Shown: positions 1-8,367 of the stretch, one piece after another | Layout: the number at the start of each line of letters is the position of its first letter | How positions within the stretch are numbered: the first letter of the stretch is position 1 | Assembly: GCF_025642785.1 (NCBI RefSeq) | Contig: NZ_JANZKU010000013.1 | Span: 78,497 to 142,496, forward strand | Direction: 5' to 3' | Source of the DNA: Pseudomonas sp. RIT-PI-AD | Lineage (GTDB): Bacteria > Pseudomonadota > Gammaproteobacteria > Pseudomonadales > Pseudomonadaceae | DNA: 64,000 nt | The notes under the pieces: model-generated | Told to the model about the DNA's origin: nothing | Databases searched by the model: none | Seen by the model: only the letters and a program-made list of their open reading frames with translations | Position numbers and translations under genes: made by a program

Positions 1-18
1 GCAAGCACGCTCATAACC

Positions 19-49
19 GTATTTTGCCTTTGAAAATATGGAAAAATAC
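19..49. promoter_or_regulatory. Candidate Lrp-type operator
   Basis: An A/T-rich inverted repeat, GTATTTT at 19-25 and AAAATAC at 43-49, lies 45 bases upstream of an Lrp/AsnC gene. Lrp regulators often bind A/T-rich dyads and autoregulate, so this is a plausible self-operator. Only the dyad is seen; binding is inferred. Confidence 0.3.
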
Positions 50-93
50 CGAGCTTTCCTTTTTTCCTAAAAACCTTTCCGGAGCCTTGAGCG

Positions 94-552
94 ATGGACA
101 AATACGATCGTGCGCTGGTCGAGGCGCTGGTGGAAAACGGCAGGGCGTCGTTCGCCGAACTGGCTCGCCGGGTCAACCTGTCGCCCCCGGCCGTGGCGGA
201 CCGGGTCGCCAAGCTGGAGACCAATGGCGTCATCACCGGTTATCACGCCAGCGTCGACCCGGCCAAGGTCGGCCTGCCGATCCAGTGCGTGATCGAGCTG
301 CGCCTGGCCGACCACGACTCCAAGCGAACCCTGGATACCCTGGCGAAGATTCCGCAGCTGTCCCTGTGCCACCGGATCACCGGCGATGCTTGCGTGCTGA
401 TGCAGGCGGCGGTCGGCTCGATGCAGGAGTTGCAGGAACTGATCGACGAGTTGAGCCAGTACGGCGCGAGCAAGACCTCGCTGATCCTTTCCACGCCGTT
501 CCAGCGGCGCCTGCCCGCCACCCTGCAGGCCGGCAACGGCCGCCGGGGCTGA
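94..552 (+). CDS. Lrp/AsnC family transcriptional regulator
   Basis: A 152-residue protein with the Lrp/AsnC layout: a winged helix-turn-helix in about residues 1-60 (LARRVNLSPPAVADRVAKLE covers the recognition region) and a RAM/ligand-binding domain in about 68-142 with the family's G-D-A-x-x-L-M core. Proteins of this family form dimers and octamers and regulate amino-acid metabolism genes in response to an amino acid. GGAG at 81-84 is a suitable ribosome site for the ATG at 94. It converges on the SDR gene that ends two bases after it. The ligand is unknown. A second, different Lrp regulator is encoded at 36.6 kb. Confidence 0.9.
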   Translation: MDKYDRALVEALVENGRASFAELARRVNLSPPAVADRVAKLETNGVITGYHASVDPAKVGLPIQCVIELRLADHDSKRTLDTLAKIPQLSLCHRITGDACVLMQAAVGSMQELQELIDELSQYGASKTSLILSTPFQRRLPATLQAGNGRRG

Positions 553-554
553 GC

Positions 555-1310
555 TCAGCGTTTCAGGTAGCGCACGCCGCCGTCCACCAGGACCTCCGCG
601 CCGCGCATGAAGCTGGATTCGTCGGAAATCAGGAATACCGCGGCCTCGGCGATCTCCTCGGGACGCCCGAGGCGACCGATCGGCACCAGGGCGGCGATGC
701 GCTCGCGCAAGGCGGCGGTCGCCTGCGGACCGGGCGCCACCTTGCCGAGGGCGGCGGTCTCGGTCGGCCCTGGGCTCAAGCCGTTGACCCGGATGCCGCG
801 CCCGGCCAGTTCCGCCGACAGGGTGCGGGCCAGGGACAGCAGGGCCGCCTTGCTCGCCGCGTAGACGCTGCTGTCCGGCAGGCCGATATGGGCGCTGACC
901 GACCCGCAGAGCACCACCGAGGCCGGTTCGGCGAACAACGGCAACAGGCGTTGCAAGAGGAAGAAGGGACCTTTCAGGTTGGTCGCCAGGACCCGGTCGA
1001 AGTCGGCTTCGCACCAGGCGTCGAGGGGTTGGTGAGTGACATCGCCGGCGTTGAGGAAAGCGCCGTCGAGGCGCGCCCAGCGCGTCCCCAGGCGCTCGGC
1101 CAGTTGGCCTTGCGCGGCGCTGTCGCCGGCCTCCACCGGCAGCGTCCAGAGGGCCTCGCCGAGGAGCCGGCGGGTGCGGGCCAGGGTTTCGGGGTCGCGC
1201 CCGGTGATCGCCACTTCGGCGCCTTCGGCGAGAAAGCGTCGCGCGCTGGCCAGGCCGATGCCGGCGCTGCCGCCGGTGACGAGGATGCGTTTACCTGAGA
1301 GTCGAGCCAT
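555..1310 (-). CDS. Short-chain dehydrogenase/reductase
   Basis: A classical SDR of 251 residues: the Rossmann glycine motif T-G-G-S-A-G-I-G near the N-terminus, an N-A-G motif, the active-site serine in the C-G-S-V-S stretch, the catalytic Y-A-A-S-K, and the usual P-G-P-T-x-T loop after the catalytic lysine. It should catalyse NAD(P)-dependent oxidoreduction of a small alcohol or carbonyl compound; the substrate cannot be read from sequence. I chose the ATG at 1310 because GGAG lies seven bases upstream, although an in-frame ATG 51 bases further up (1361) extends the frame into the divergent promoter. It is transcribed divergently from an HxlR regulator, which probably controls it. Confidence 0.88.
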   Translation of the reverse strand: MARLSGKRILVTGGSAGIGLASARRFLAEGAEVAITGRDPETLARTRRLLGEALWTLPVEAGDSAAQGQLAERLGTRWARLDGAFLNAGDVTHQPLDAWCEADFDRVLATNLKGPFFLLQRLLPLFAEPASVVLCGSVSAHIGLPDSSVYAASKAALLSLARTLSAELAGRGIRVNGLSPGPTETAALGKVAPGPQATAALRERIAALVPIGRLGRPEEIAEAAVFLISDESSFMRGAEVLVDGGVRYLKR

Positions 1311-1353
1311 CCGGGTGCTCCGGTCGAGACGGGCACCCAGGTTGCGCACGAAA

Positions 1354-1386
1354 GTATGCAAAGTATAGTAGGCACCTTATGCATAC
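1354..1386. promoter_or_regulatory. Candidate HxlR operator between divergent genes
   Basis: A perfect inverted repeat, GTATGCA at 1354-1360 and TGCATAC at 1380-1386, sits in the 97-base gap between the SDR gene and the hxlR-type gene. HxlR regulators are dimeric winged-helix proteins that usually bind dyads in exactly this divergent setting. The repeat is seen directly; its role is inferred. Confidence 0.5.
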
Positions 1387-1407
1387 CCAGGGAGCCAGGA
1401 GATACCC

Positions 1408-1773
1408 ATGCCCAACCTCGCGGCTACCAGCCCTACCGACCGCCCGTCGGTGGAGTGCCCGATGCTCAGGTTCATCGACATCATCGCCGGCAAATGGGCG
1501 ATCCCGATTCTCTACCGCTTGATCGTGCTGGACGATGCGGTGCGCTTCAGCGAATTGCAGCGGGCGATCGGGCGCATCACCCAGAAGGAACTGACCAAGC
1601 AGTTGCGCGCCTTCGAGCAACGCGGGCTGGTGTCGCGGCAGGTGTTCGCCCAGGTGCCGCCGCGGGTGGAGTACCGCATCACCGCGCTGGGTGCCACCCT
1701 GCGCGAACCCCTGAGCGCGCTGGCCGCCTGGATGGACGCCCACGCGGAAGAACTGCGGGCCACGGGCGGCTAG
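1408..1773 (+). CDS. HxlR family transcriptional regulator
   Basis: A 121-residue single-domain winged-helix protein. The HxlR signature is clear: C-P at residues 17-18 (the redox or effector-linked cysteine near the N-terminus), G-K-W-A-I-P-I-L in helix 2, R-F-S-E-L-Q-R-A-I-G before I-T-Q-K-E-L-T-x-Q-L, and P-P-R-V-E-Y-R-I-T-x-L-G at the wing. AGGAG at 1397-1401 precedes the ATG. Members respond to quinones, aldehydes or oxidants and usually control an adjacent oxidoreductase, here the divergent SDR gene, through the dyad at 1354-1386. Confidence 0.9.
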   Translation: MPNLAATSPTDRPSVECPMLRFIDIIAGKWAIPILYRLIVLDDAVRFSELQRAIGRITQKELTKQLRAFEQRGLVSRQVFAQVPPRVEYRITALGATLREPLSALAAWMDAHAEELRATGG

Positions 1774-1788
1774 GGAAGCGCTTGGCGT

Positions 1789-2268
1789 TCAGTGACGCAG
1801 CAACAGTTTGCCTTCGATCGGCTGGTAATGATCGGCGGCGCGCACCAGGGACTGGGCGGTGAGGCCGGGCACGCCGTAGACCCAGGACTCGACCCCGTGG
1901 CGCTGGCGGATGCGCTCCAGCAGCAGGTCGAAATCGCCGTCCCCGGAGGCCAGCACCACCGCATCCACCCGCTCCGCCGCCTCCAGCACGTCGAGGGTGA
2001 TGCCCACGTCCCAGTCGCCCTTGGCCGAACCGTCGGCGCGCTGGATGTAGGGTTTGAGCTTCACCGTGAAGCCCAGGTTGCGCAGGATCTGCTGGAACTG
2101 CTGCTGCTTCGGGTCGCCCCGGTCGATGGCATAAGCATAGGCCTCAGCGATCCTGCCGAGCCCCGCCACCTGGGCCCACAGCGCCGCATAGTCGAAGTGA
2201 CAGCCGTAGGCCTGGCGCACGGTGTAGTAGAGGTTCTGTACGTCGGCGAACAGGGCGATGGATTTCAA
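1789..2268 (-). CDS. NYN domain (PIN-fold) putative RNase, LabA-like
   Basis: A 159-residue NYN-domain protein. The conserved acidic residues of this PIN-like nuclease fold are present: D9 with N12 in the A-D-V-Q-N-L-Y-Y start, D in K-G-D-W-D-V-G-I-T-L-D in the middle, and the S-G-D-G-D-F-D motif after it. These residues bind a metal ion and cleave RNA in characterised relatives. No extra domain is attached, so it is a minimal NYN protein of the LabA/DUF88 kind. It stands alone between convergent and parallel neighbours. Its substrate is unknown. Confidence 0.85.
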   Translation of the reverse strand: MKSIALFADVQNLYYTVRQAYGCHFDYAALWAQVAGLGRIAEAYAYAIDRGDPKQQQFQQILRNLGFTVKLKPYIQRADGSAKGDWDVGITLDVLEAAERVDAVVLASGDGDFDLLLERIRQRHGVESWVYGVPGLTAQSLVRAADHYQPIEGKLLLRH

Positions 2269-2338
2269 GACGGGCTCCGGTGGCCTCGAGGCGGGCGGCG
2301 ATTATCGCAGCCCACGGCCGCCGAAGCATACGCGCCGG

Positions 2339-3052
2339 TCAGACGAAGGTGTCGTCGTCGGAGAAAAAGCCCGCGTCGTCGCTGAAGTCGGCGTCGCCGA
2401 AGCCCGGGTCGGCGTACCCCGGGTCGGTGTCGTTGACCGGCAGGGCACCGAACTGGTCGGGGGTCATGTGGCTGGTGTCGAGGTCGCTGTCGGCGAGGAA
2501 GCTGACGTCCTGGTCGTTGGGTTCGAGGGCGGCCGCCGGCTGGATGATTTCGACGATCTCCTGGGGACTCCCGTGCTGGAACAGGCCGGTGAGCATGTCC
2601 GCCAGCATCACCCCGCCCGCCACGCCCGCCGCCGTCTGCAGTGCGCCGCCGAGAAAGCTACCGGCCCGCGAGGGTACATTCGGCGCCGGATAGGCCGCAC
2701 CGGGCGGCGTCGCCGGGGCGTTCGCCCAGTTGCCGGCGCTGGCCGGTGCCGGTGCCGGTGCCGTATTGCGGCCGCCGACGCCGAACAGGCCGGCGAGGAA
2801 GCCGCCGCTGCTCGGCTTGGCGCGGGCCTGGGCGACTTCGGCTTCGAGTTGCTTGACGCGTTGGTCGAGGCGCTTGAGCGCCGCCTCCTGGATCAGGATG
2901 ACCTGGGCCATGTAGTAAGGCGCCGAGGGCTGTGCGGCGAGGTGGCTGTTGATCTGCGCTTCCGCCTGGGGATCGGGTGCGGCGGCCTGCGCTTCGGCTG
3001 TCTTCAAGCGGTTGAACAGGCCATCGATCAGGGTTTGTTCGGTCGGTTCCAT
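2339..3052 (-). CDS. DUF2076 domain protein
   Basis: A 237-residue protein of the DUF2076 family, which is annotated as a periplasmic ligand-binding sensor domain without proven function. The first 90 residues are helical and charged (E-Q-T-L-I-D-G-L-F-N-R-L at the start, a coiled stretch around L-K-R-L-D-Q-R-V-K-Q-L-E). A Gly/Ala/Pro-rich linker follows, then the family's hydrophobic glycine-rich segment, and an acidic tail rich in D, F and S ending S-D-D-D-T-F-V. The ATG at 3052 is preferred to one ten codons upstream because it starts the conserved domain and has a purine-rich site before it. Confidence 0.8.
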   Translation of the reverse strand: MEPTEQTLIDGLFNRLKTAEAQAAAPDPQAEAQINSHLAAQPSAPYYMAQVILIQEAALKRLDQRVKQLEAEVAQARAKPSSGGFLAGLFGVGGRNTAPAPAPASAGNWANAPATPPGAAYPAPNVPSRAGSFLGGALQTAAGVAGGVMLADMLTGLFQHGSPQEIVEIIQPAAALEPNDQDVSFLADSDLDTSHMTPDQFGALPVNDTDPGYADPGFGDADFSDDAGFFSDDDTFV

Positions 3053-3132
3053 GGTCTCGCCTGCGCTGCGAATTGGACACAAGATGGCGGTTTGAGCAAG
3101 CTGGCCGGTCCAAGTTCCCCGTGGAGACCGCC

Positions 3133-3687
3133 ATGCACACGCCTGCCGCGCTGCTGATCATCGACCTGCAACAGGGCATGCGCGAAGCGCGCCTGGGGCC
3201 GCGCAACAACCCCGGCGCGGAGGAACGCCTGGCCGCCCTGCTGGCCCACTGGCGGGCGCGCGACTGGCCGCGCGTGCATGTCCGTCACATGTCCCTGAGC
3301 CCCGCCTCGGTGTTCTTCCCCGGCCAGCCGGGCGCGGAATTCCAGCCCGCGTTCAGGCCCGCCGAGGGCGAGCAGGTGCTGGAAAAGAACGTGCCCGATG
3401 CCTTCGCCCTCAGCGGCCTGGAGCGCTGGTTGCGGGTACGCGGCATCCAGCGCCTGGCGATCGCCGGGGTCGCCAGCGAGAACTCGGTGGAAGCCACCGC
3501 CCGCAGTGCCGGTTGCCTGGGTTTCCGGACCTGGGTGGTGGCGGACGCCTGCTTTACCTTCGCCAAAGCCGATCACGCCGGCCGGCCGCGCAGCGCCGAT
3601 GAGGTGCACGACATGGCGATGGCCAACCTGCACGGCGAATACGCCGAGGTGATCGACAGCCAGCGGCTGCTCGCAGCCTGGCCCTGA
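3133..3687 (+). CDS. Isochorismatase-family hydrolase lacking the usual cysteine
   Basis: A 184-residue alpha/beta protein of the isochorismatase/cysteine hydrolase superfamily. The first catalytic Asp is in L-L-I-I-D-L-Q and the Lys in V-L-E-K-N. The nucleophile motif, normally G-V-x-T-x-x-C-V-x-x-T-A-R, reads G-V-A-S-E-N-S-V-E-A-T-A-R, so the cysteine is a serine. Family members without cysteine (PhzD is one) act on isochorismate-like ethers instead of amides, so the reaction here is open. The ATG at 3133 has a GGAG site; a longer frame from 3073 lacks one. The stand-alone gene precedes yciC. Confidence 0.75.
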   Translation: MHTPAALLIIDLQQGMREARLGPRNNPGAEERLAALLAHWRARDWPRVHVRHMSLSPASVFFPGQPGAEFQPAFRPAEGEQVLEKNVPDAFALSGLERWLRVRGIQRLAIAGVASENSVEATARSAGCLGFRTWVVADACFTFAKADHAGRPRSADEVHDMAMANLHGEYAEVIDSQRLLAAWP

Positions 3688-3701
3688 AGGGCCACACGCA
3701 T

Positions 3702-3730
3702 TTGGCCACTCCGGCGGCTTCCGCTACAGT
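3702..3730 (+). promoter_or_regulatory. Candidate sigma-70 promoter for the yciC-like gene
   Basis: TTGGCC at 3702-3707 and TACAGT at 3725-3730 are separated by 17 bases, a good sigma-70 layout directly upstream of the YciC-like gene. Transcription from here would start near 3737. This favours the ATG at 3760 over the upstream GTG at 3748. Confidence 0.4.
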
Positions 3731-3759
3731 AGCCGCCCGCCTCCGCCGTGACCTTGCCG

Positions 3760-4425
3760 ATGACAGCTTTCAGCGCGCTTCGCGATTCCTGGTATTTCTT
3801 CAGCCGCCACCTGCCGGCCATCGCGCTGCTCAGCCTGCCCTTGATCACCCTGGAGGCGCTGCTGGAGGCGTTCATCGAAGCGCATACGGCGAAGGCCGAG
3901 CCCTCGCTCTATTCGCTGCTGGCGAACCTGCTGTTCTACCCGCTCTACAGCGCCGCGTTGATCCTGTTCCTCGACGCCCGCAGCCGCGGCGAGCATCCGC
4001 ACACCCTGGCCCTGTGGAGCGGCGCGCTGCGCCTGTGGCCGCGCTTCGCGTTGCTCACCGGCCTCAACGTGCTGCTGTTCATGCTGGGGTTCGCCGCCTA
4101 CGTGCTGCCGGGCGTCTGGTTGATGGTGAAGCTCGGCTTTTCCGAATACCTGCTGACCCTGCGCGGCCACTCGCCGCTGACGGCGATCCGCGACAGCTTC
4201 CTGCTCAGCCGCGGCCACTTCTGGACCATCGCGCTGTGCATCGCCCTGGCCTTGGCGCCGGTCTGGGCCCTGGACTGGCTGTTCGGCCTGTGGCTGGGCG
4301 ACGATCCCGCGCCCCTGCTCGCGGTGCTGACCACGGTGATCAGCGGCTTCTTCCAGTTGTTCTCCGGGGTGGTGCTGTTCCGCCTGTTCATGCAACTGGA
4401 ACGGCCGCCCGCGCCGCCCCATTGA
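3760..4425 (+). CDS. YciC/UPF0259 family inner-membrane protein
   Basis: A 221-residue polytopic membrane protein with about six hydrophobic helices. It resembles E. coli YciC: the start S-x-L-R-D-S-W-Y-F-F, a conserved P-G-V-W-L-M-V-K middle region, and the A-I-R-D-S-F-L-L-S-R-G loop before the last helices. YciC has no established function. An in-frame GTG at 3748 could add four residues; I prefer ATG 3760 because of the promoter position. Neither start has a strong ribosome site. Confidence 0.8.
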   Translation: MTAFSALRDSWYFFSRHLPAIALLSLPLITLEALLEAFIEAHTAKAEPSLYSLLANLLFYPLYSAALILFLDARSRGEHPHTLALWSGALRLWPRFALLTGLNVLLFMLGFAAYVLPGVWLMVKLGFSEYLLTLRGHSPLTAIRDSFLLSRGHFWTIALCIALALAPVWALDWLFGLWLGDDPAPLLAVLTTVISGFFQLFSGVVLFRLFMQLERPPAPPH

Positions 4426-4497
4426 GCCCACCGTGGGCGGCCCGCGCCGGCTCCGCTATGCTCGGGGCACCTCGAGCCACCCGGTGCGTTTCCTCCG

Positions 4498-5580
4498 ATG
4501 CCCCGCTTCCTGCGTTCCCTGTCGTTCGGCCTGGCGCTCGTCGTCCTGGCGCTTTCCGCGGTGATCTACTCGCTCACCTGGCACCCCGCGCAGCGCGAGC
4601 CGGCGGCGTCGCATTGCGCCGCACCGGCGCCGGCTCTGCGCGCGGGGCAGGCGCTGAAGGTGATGACTTGGAACCTGCAATACCTGGCCGGTAAGGGCTA
4701 TCTGTTCTGGAACGACCTGGCCGACGGCAGCGGCCCCGACGAACGCCCGACGCCCGCCGACCTGGCCCACACCCTGGACGAAGCGGCGCGGGTGCTGCGC
4801 GATGAACGCCCGGACCTGGTCCTGCTCCAGGAACTCCACGACGGCGCCAAGGCCAGCGACTACCAGGATCAACTGGCGCTGCTGGAAGAACGCCTCGCCG
4901 ACCTCTACCCCTGCACCGCGCAAGCCTTCTACTGGAAGTCCGCCTTCGTGCCGCACCCGCGCATCCTAGGCAGCGTCGGCATGAAGCTCGCCGTGCTCAG
5001 TCGCTACCGCATCGACAGCGCCGAGCGGCTGCAACTGCCGCTGGCCCATGGCGATCCCCTGGCCCGCCAGTTCGGCCTGAAGCGGGCGCTGCTGGTGGCG
5101 CGCCTGCCCATCGCGGGCGGCGGCTCGCTGGCGGTGCTCGACACCCATCTGGATGCGCCGCTGCCGGGCGACGATACCCTGCCGCGGCAGTTGGCGAAGA
5201 GCCTGGAAGCCCTCGGTGAACTGGATGCCGCCGGCACGCCGTGGATCTTCGGCGGCGACTTGGCCGCGGCGCCGCCCGGCCAGGCCGAGCGCCTCGCGGC
5301 GATCCTCGGCGGAACGGCGAGCGACGCGCTGGCGCCGCTGTACGGGCGCTACCCGATGATTCCCGCCCTGGAGGAAGCCGACGGGGCCGAACAGGCGCGC
5401 TGGCTCACCCACTTCCCCAACGACCCCCGGGTGAGCGCGCCGGATCGCACCTCGGACTACCTGTTCCACAGTCCGGGGCTGACCCGGCTGGACGCGCAGG
5501 TCAGGCAACGCGACACCCTGCGCATCTCCACCCATCTGCCGCTGAGCGCGCGCCTGCTGCTGCCCGCCGCGCATCCCTGA
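4498..5580 (+). CDS. Endonuclease/exonuclease/phosphatase family protein
   Basis: A 360-residue protein with an N-terminal hydrophobic signal or anchor (about residues 7-28), then an EEP-fold domain: M-T-W-N-L-Q near residue 57, L-L-Q-E-L-H near 110, L-D-T-H-L-D-A near 215, then G-G-D-L near 255 and S-D-Y-L-F-H-S near 320. The fold cleaves phosphodiesters in nucleic acids or lipids using a metal. Two normally invariant spots are altered: G-D-F-N reads G-D-L-A, and the terminal S-D-H reads S-T-H. The histidine remains, so weak or shifted activity is possible. A likely minus-ten box (TATGCT, 4457-4462) lies upstream. Export to the periplasm is inferred from the N-terminus. Confidence 0.8.
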   Translation: MPRFLRSLSFGLALVVLALSAVIYSLTWHPAQREPAASHCAAPAPALRAGQALKVMTWNLQYLAGKGYLFWNDLADGSGPDERPTPADLAHTLDEAARVLRDERPDLVLLQELHDGAKASDYQDQLALLEERLADLYPCTAQAFYWKSAFVPHPRILGSVGMKLAVLSRYRIDSAERLQLPLAHGDPLARQFGLKRALLVARLPIAGGGSLAVLDTHLDAPLPGDDTLPRQLAKSLEALGELDAAGTPWIFGGDLAAAPPGQAERLAAILGGTASDALAPLYGRYPMIPALEEADGAEQARWLTHFPNDPRVSAPDRTSDYLFHSPGLTRLDAQVRQRDTLRISTHLPLSARLLLPAAHP

Positions 5581-5602
5581 CGGCCCGCCGGAGCCGCGCT
5601 GC

Positions 5603-8137
5603 TCAGCGCCGCGGCTTGGCCCGCGCGGTGGGTTCGGCGACCAGCGGATCCTCGGGCCAGTAATGCTTGGGATAGCGCCCCTTGAGGTCCTTCTTCACCT
5701 CGGCGTAGGTGGTGCGCCAGAAGCTCGCCAGGTCCTGGGTGACCTGCACTGGCCGCCGCGCCGGCGACAGCAGGTGCAGCTTCACCCCCAGGCGTCCGCC
5801 GCCGATGCGCGGGGTGTCGGCCAGGCCGAACAGCTCCTGCAACCGCACCGCCAGCACCGGCGGGTCGTCCTGGTAGTCCAGGCGGATGCGAGAGCCGGAC
5901 GGCACCTCCAGGGTTTTCGGCGCCAGTTCATCGAGGCGCTGCGGCAGCGGCCAGGGCAGCACGCCCTGGAGGATCGCCGAGAGGTCGAGTTGGGCGAAAT
6001 GACTCAGCCGGGCGACCTTGCCTAGGTAAGGCGCCAGCCAGCTCTCCAGATCCGCGAGCAGCGCCGCATCGCTGACGTCCGGCCACTCGCTGCCGCCCTG
6101 CCGCTCCAGGTCGAGCCGACGCAGCAGCGCGACCCGCGCCTGCCACTGACGCAGTTCGGCGGTCCAGGGCAGCAATTCGAGCCCCTTGCGCCGCACCAGG
6201 GCCACCAGCGCGCGGCTGCGACTGGCCTCGTCCAGCGCCGCCAAGGGTTCGCGCGCCAGCACCAGCTCGCCCACCCGCCGCTGGCGTTCGGCGCGCAGCA
6301 CGCCTTCGCGTTCGTCCCAGTCGAGGACGTCCTGGACGGCGACCTGCTCGGCCAGCGGTCCCTCGAACAAGGCCGGGTCCAGTTCGGCGGCCAGGTAGAT
6401 GCGTTCCTCGCGCTGGCCCTGGCGGCTGCCCAGGTCGGCGATCACCAGCCAGGGTGCCTTCATCAGCGCGTCCGGCTCGCCGAACACCGCGGCGCGGCCA
6501 TTGGCCAGGCGATAGCCGGCGCCGGCCTCGCGGCGTTGCCGGGCCACCCGGTCGGGGTAGGCGAAGGCCAGCAGGCAGCCGAGCCAGCGCGGGTGTTCGG
6601 GGTCGGCCACCGCCCGCTCGACCGGGCCGCGCAGGTAGCTGCGGAACTGCCGGGACAGTTGCCACGCGCGCTGCACGCCGCCCCGGGCGCCACGGGCGGC
6701 GTTCGCGCCCTCCAGCAGGAGCAGACGGTTGTGCAGGTCGGCATCGCCCGCGCCGCGCAGGATGTCGCGCTCGCCGAGCAACGCGGCGAGGTCGCAGGCC
6801 AGGCCGCCGAGGCCGAGGGCCTGACCGCGCAACAACAGGTGGGCGATGCGCGGGTGGGTCGGCAGGCGGGCCATGGCATGGCCATGGGGGCTCAGGCCGC
6901 CCTTGTCGTTCAACGCGCCGAGCCGTGCCAGCAGGTCGCGGGCCTGGGCCAGCGCGGCCGGCGGGGGCGGATCGAGCCAGCGCAGCTCGTCCGCGGCGAC
7001 GCCCCAGCGCGCCAGTTGCAGGGCCAGGCCGGCGAGGTCGGCCTGGAGGATTTCCGCCGCGCCATGGGCCGGCAGGTGTTCGTGCTGCGCCTGCGACCAG
7101 AGCCGGTAGCACACCCCCGGCTCGAGCCGCCCGGCCCGCCCCGCGCGCTGGGTCGCCGAGGCCCGGGCGATACGCTGGGTGTCCAGGCGGGTCATGCCGC
7201 TCGCCGGGTCGAAGCGTGGGACCCGCTCCAGGCCGGCATCCACCACCACCCGCACGCCGTCGATGGTCAGGCTGGTTTCGGCGATGTTGGTGGCCAGCAC
7301 CACCTTGCGCATGCCCGCCGGTGCCGGCTCGATGGCGGCGCGCTGGGCGGCCAGGTCCAGCTCGCCGTGCAGCGGGCAGACCCGCACGTCCGGGCGAGCG
7401 GCCAGGGCGTCGTCGAGCAACGCGGCGACGCGGCGGATTTCCGCCTGGCCGGGAAGGAACGCCAGCAGGCTGCCCGGCTCGTCGGCCAGGGCCTGCAGCA
7501 GGGTCTGCGCCATCCGCGGTTCGAGGCCCTCGCGCTCGTAGGGGCCGGCGGCCTGCAGCGACCGTCCCCAGCGAATGTCGACCGGGTACATGCGGCCCTC
7601 GCTGCGTACCACCGGCGCGTCCTCGAGCAACGACGACAGCCGCTCGCCCTCCAGGGTGGCGGACATCAGCAGCACCTTCAGCGACGGTTCGTCGCGCAGC
7701 AAGGCGCGTCCGGCGAGGGTCAGCGCCAGGGCCAGGTCGGCGTCCAGGCTGCGCTCGTGGAATTCATCGAAGATCACCAGGCCGACGCCCTCCAGGGCCG
7801 GATCGTCCTGCAAGCGGCGGACGAGAATGCCCTCGGTCACCACTTCGATACGGGTGCGCGGGCCGACCTTGCTTTCCAGGCGGATGCGGTAGCCGACGGT
7901 CTCGCCGAGGGCGTCGCCGGATTCGCTGGCCAGGCGCTCGGCAGCGGCGCGGGCGGCCAGCCGGCGCGGCTCCAGCATCAGGATGCGCTGCCCGGCGAGC
8001 CAGGGTTCGCCGAGCAGGGCCAGCGGCACGCGGGTGGTCTTGCCCGCCCCGGGGGGCGCTTCCAGTACGGCTTCATCCCGCGCGGCAAGGGCGGCGCGCA
8101 GGTCCGGGAGGATGGCGTCGATGGGGAGTTGTTTCAT
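5603..8137 (-). CDS. hrpB: ATP-dependent helicase HrpB
   Basis: A DEAH/RHA-type helicase of 844 residues, the usual HrpB length. The Walker A motif A-P-P-G-A-G-K-T-T is at residues 27-35, the Walker B / DEAH-equivalent box reads D-E-F-H, S-A-T-L-E-G is motif III, Q-R-A-G-R-A-G-R is motif VI, and the HrpB-specific C-terminal domain follows. HrpB's cellular RNA or DNA role is not settled. The frame is open 56 codons further up to 8305, but homologous HrpB proteins begin just before L-P-I-D-A-I-L-P-D-L, which gives the ATG at 8137. The gene marks the left core flank of the accessory island. Confidence 0.93.
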   Translation of the reverse strand: MKQLPIDAILPDLRAALAARDEAVLEAPPGAGKTTRVPLALLGEPWLAGQRILMLEPRRLAARAAAERLASESGDALGETVGYRIRLESKVGPRTRIEVVTEGILVRRLQDDPALEGVGLVIFDEFHERSLDADLALALTLAGRALLRDEPSLKVLLMSATLEGERLSSLLEDAPVVRSEGRMYPVDIRWGRSLQAAGPYEREGLEPRMAQTLLQALADEPGSLLAFLPGQAEIRRVAALLDDALAARPDVRVCPLHGELDLAAQRAAIEPAPAGMRKVVLATNIAETSLTIDGVRVVVDAGLERVPRFDPASGMTRLDTQRIARASATQRAGRAGRLEPGVCYRLWSQAQHEHLPAHGAAEILQADLAGLALQLARWGVAADELRWLDPPPPAALAQARDLLARLGALNDKGGLSPHGHAMARLPTHPRIAHLLLRGQALGLGGLACDLAALLGERDILRGAGDADLHNRLLLLEGANAARGARGGVQRAWQLSRQFRSYLRGPVERAVADPEHPRWLGCLLAFAYPDRVARQRREAGAGYRLANGRAAVFGEPDALMKAPWLVIADLGSRQGQREERIYLAAELDPALFEGPLAEQVAVQDVLDWDEREGVLRAERQRRVGELVLAREPLAALDEASRSRALVALVRRKGLELLPWTAELRQWQARVALLRRLDLERQGGSEWPDVSDAALLADLESWLAPYLGKVARLSHFAQLDLSAILQGVLPWPLPQRLDELAPKTLEVPSGSRIRLDYQDDPPVLAVRLQELFGLADTPRIGGGRLGVKLHLLSPARRPVQVTQDLASFWRTTYAEVKKDLKGRYPKHYWPEDPLVAEPTARAKPRR

Positions 8138-8289
8138 GGAGGGAGCTTCTATTTTGACGAGGCAGTATAAAGCGAGCCGCCTAGACAGATCGCCTAAAAG
8201 CATTTCCCCCGAGCGATCCAAGTCAGTTCCTGAAGTGCATGAATGAAGGACTAAACAGCAGTCATTGCGGTCGTCAGGCTCCGAAGCGG

Positions 8290-8367
8290 ACTTGCTAGGC
8301 GGCACCTGGTTCCGGGAAGCATTTGGGTAAAACTCGCGTCATGCCATATCCCCTGCGCCTAGCAAGT
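8290..8367. repeat. 12-bp inverted repeat at the left edge of the accessory island
   Basis: ACTTGCTAGGCG at 8290-8301 is repeated perfectly inverted at 8356-8367, with 54 bases between the arms. It lies just past the last gene of the minus-strand island (stop at 8388) and before the core hrpB gene. It may be a long-loop hairpin that ends the island transcript, or the termini of a small non-autonomous element. There is no T-tract, so a standard intrinsic terminator is unlikely. Confidence 0.5.

Noticed and set aside
24..1298. 424-codon plus-strand frame across the Lrp and SDR genes
   Set aside because: Composition is Arg/Gly/Ala-rich shadow coding opposite or out of frame with clearly conserved genes; common in high-GC DNA.
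6454..8170. Two long plus-strand frames opposite hrpB
   Set aside because: Both are shadow frames; HrpB has all helicase motifs in the minus frame.
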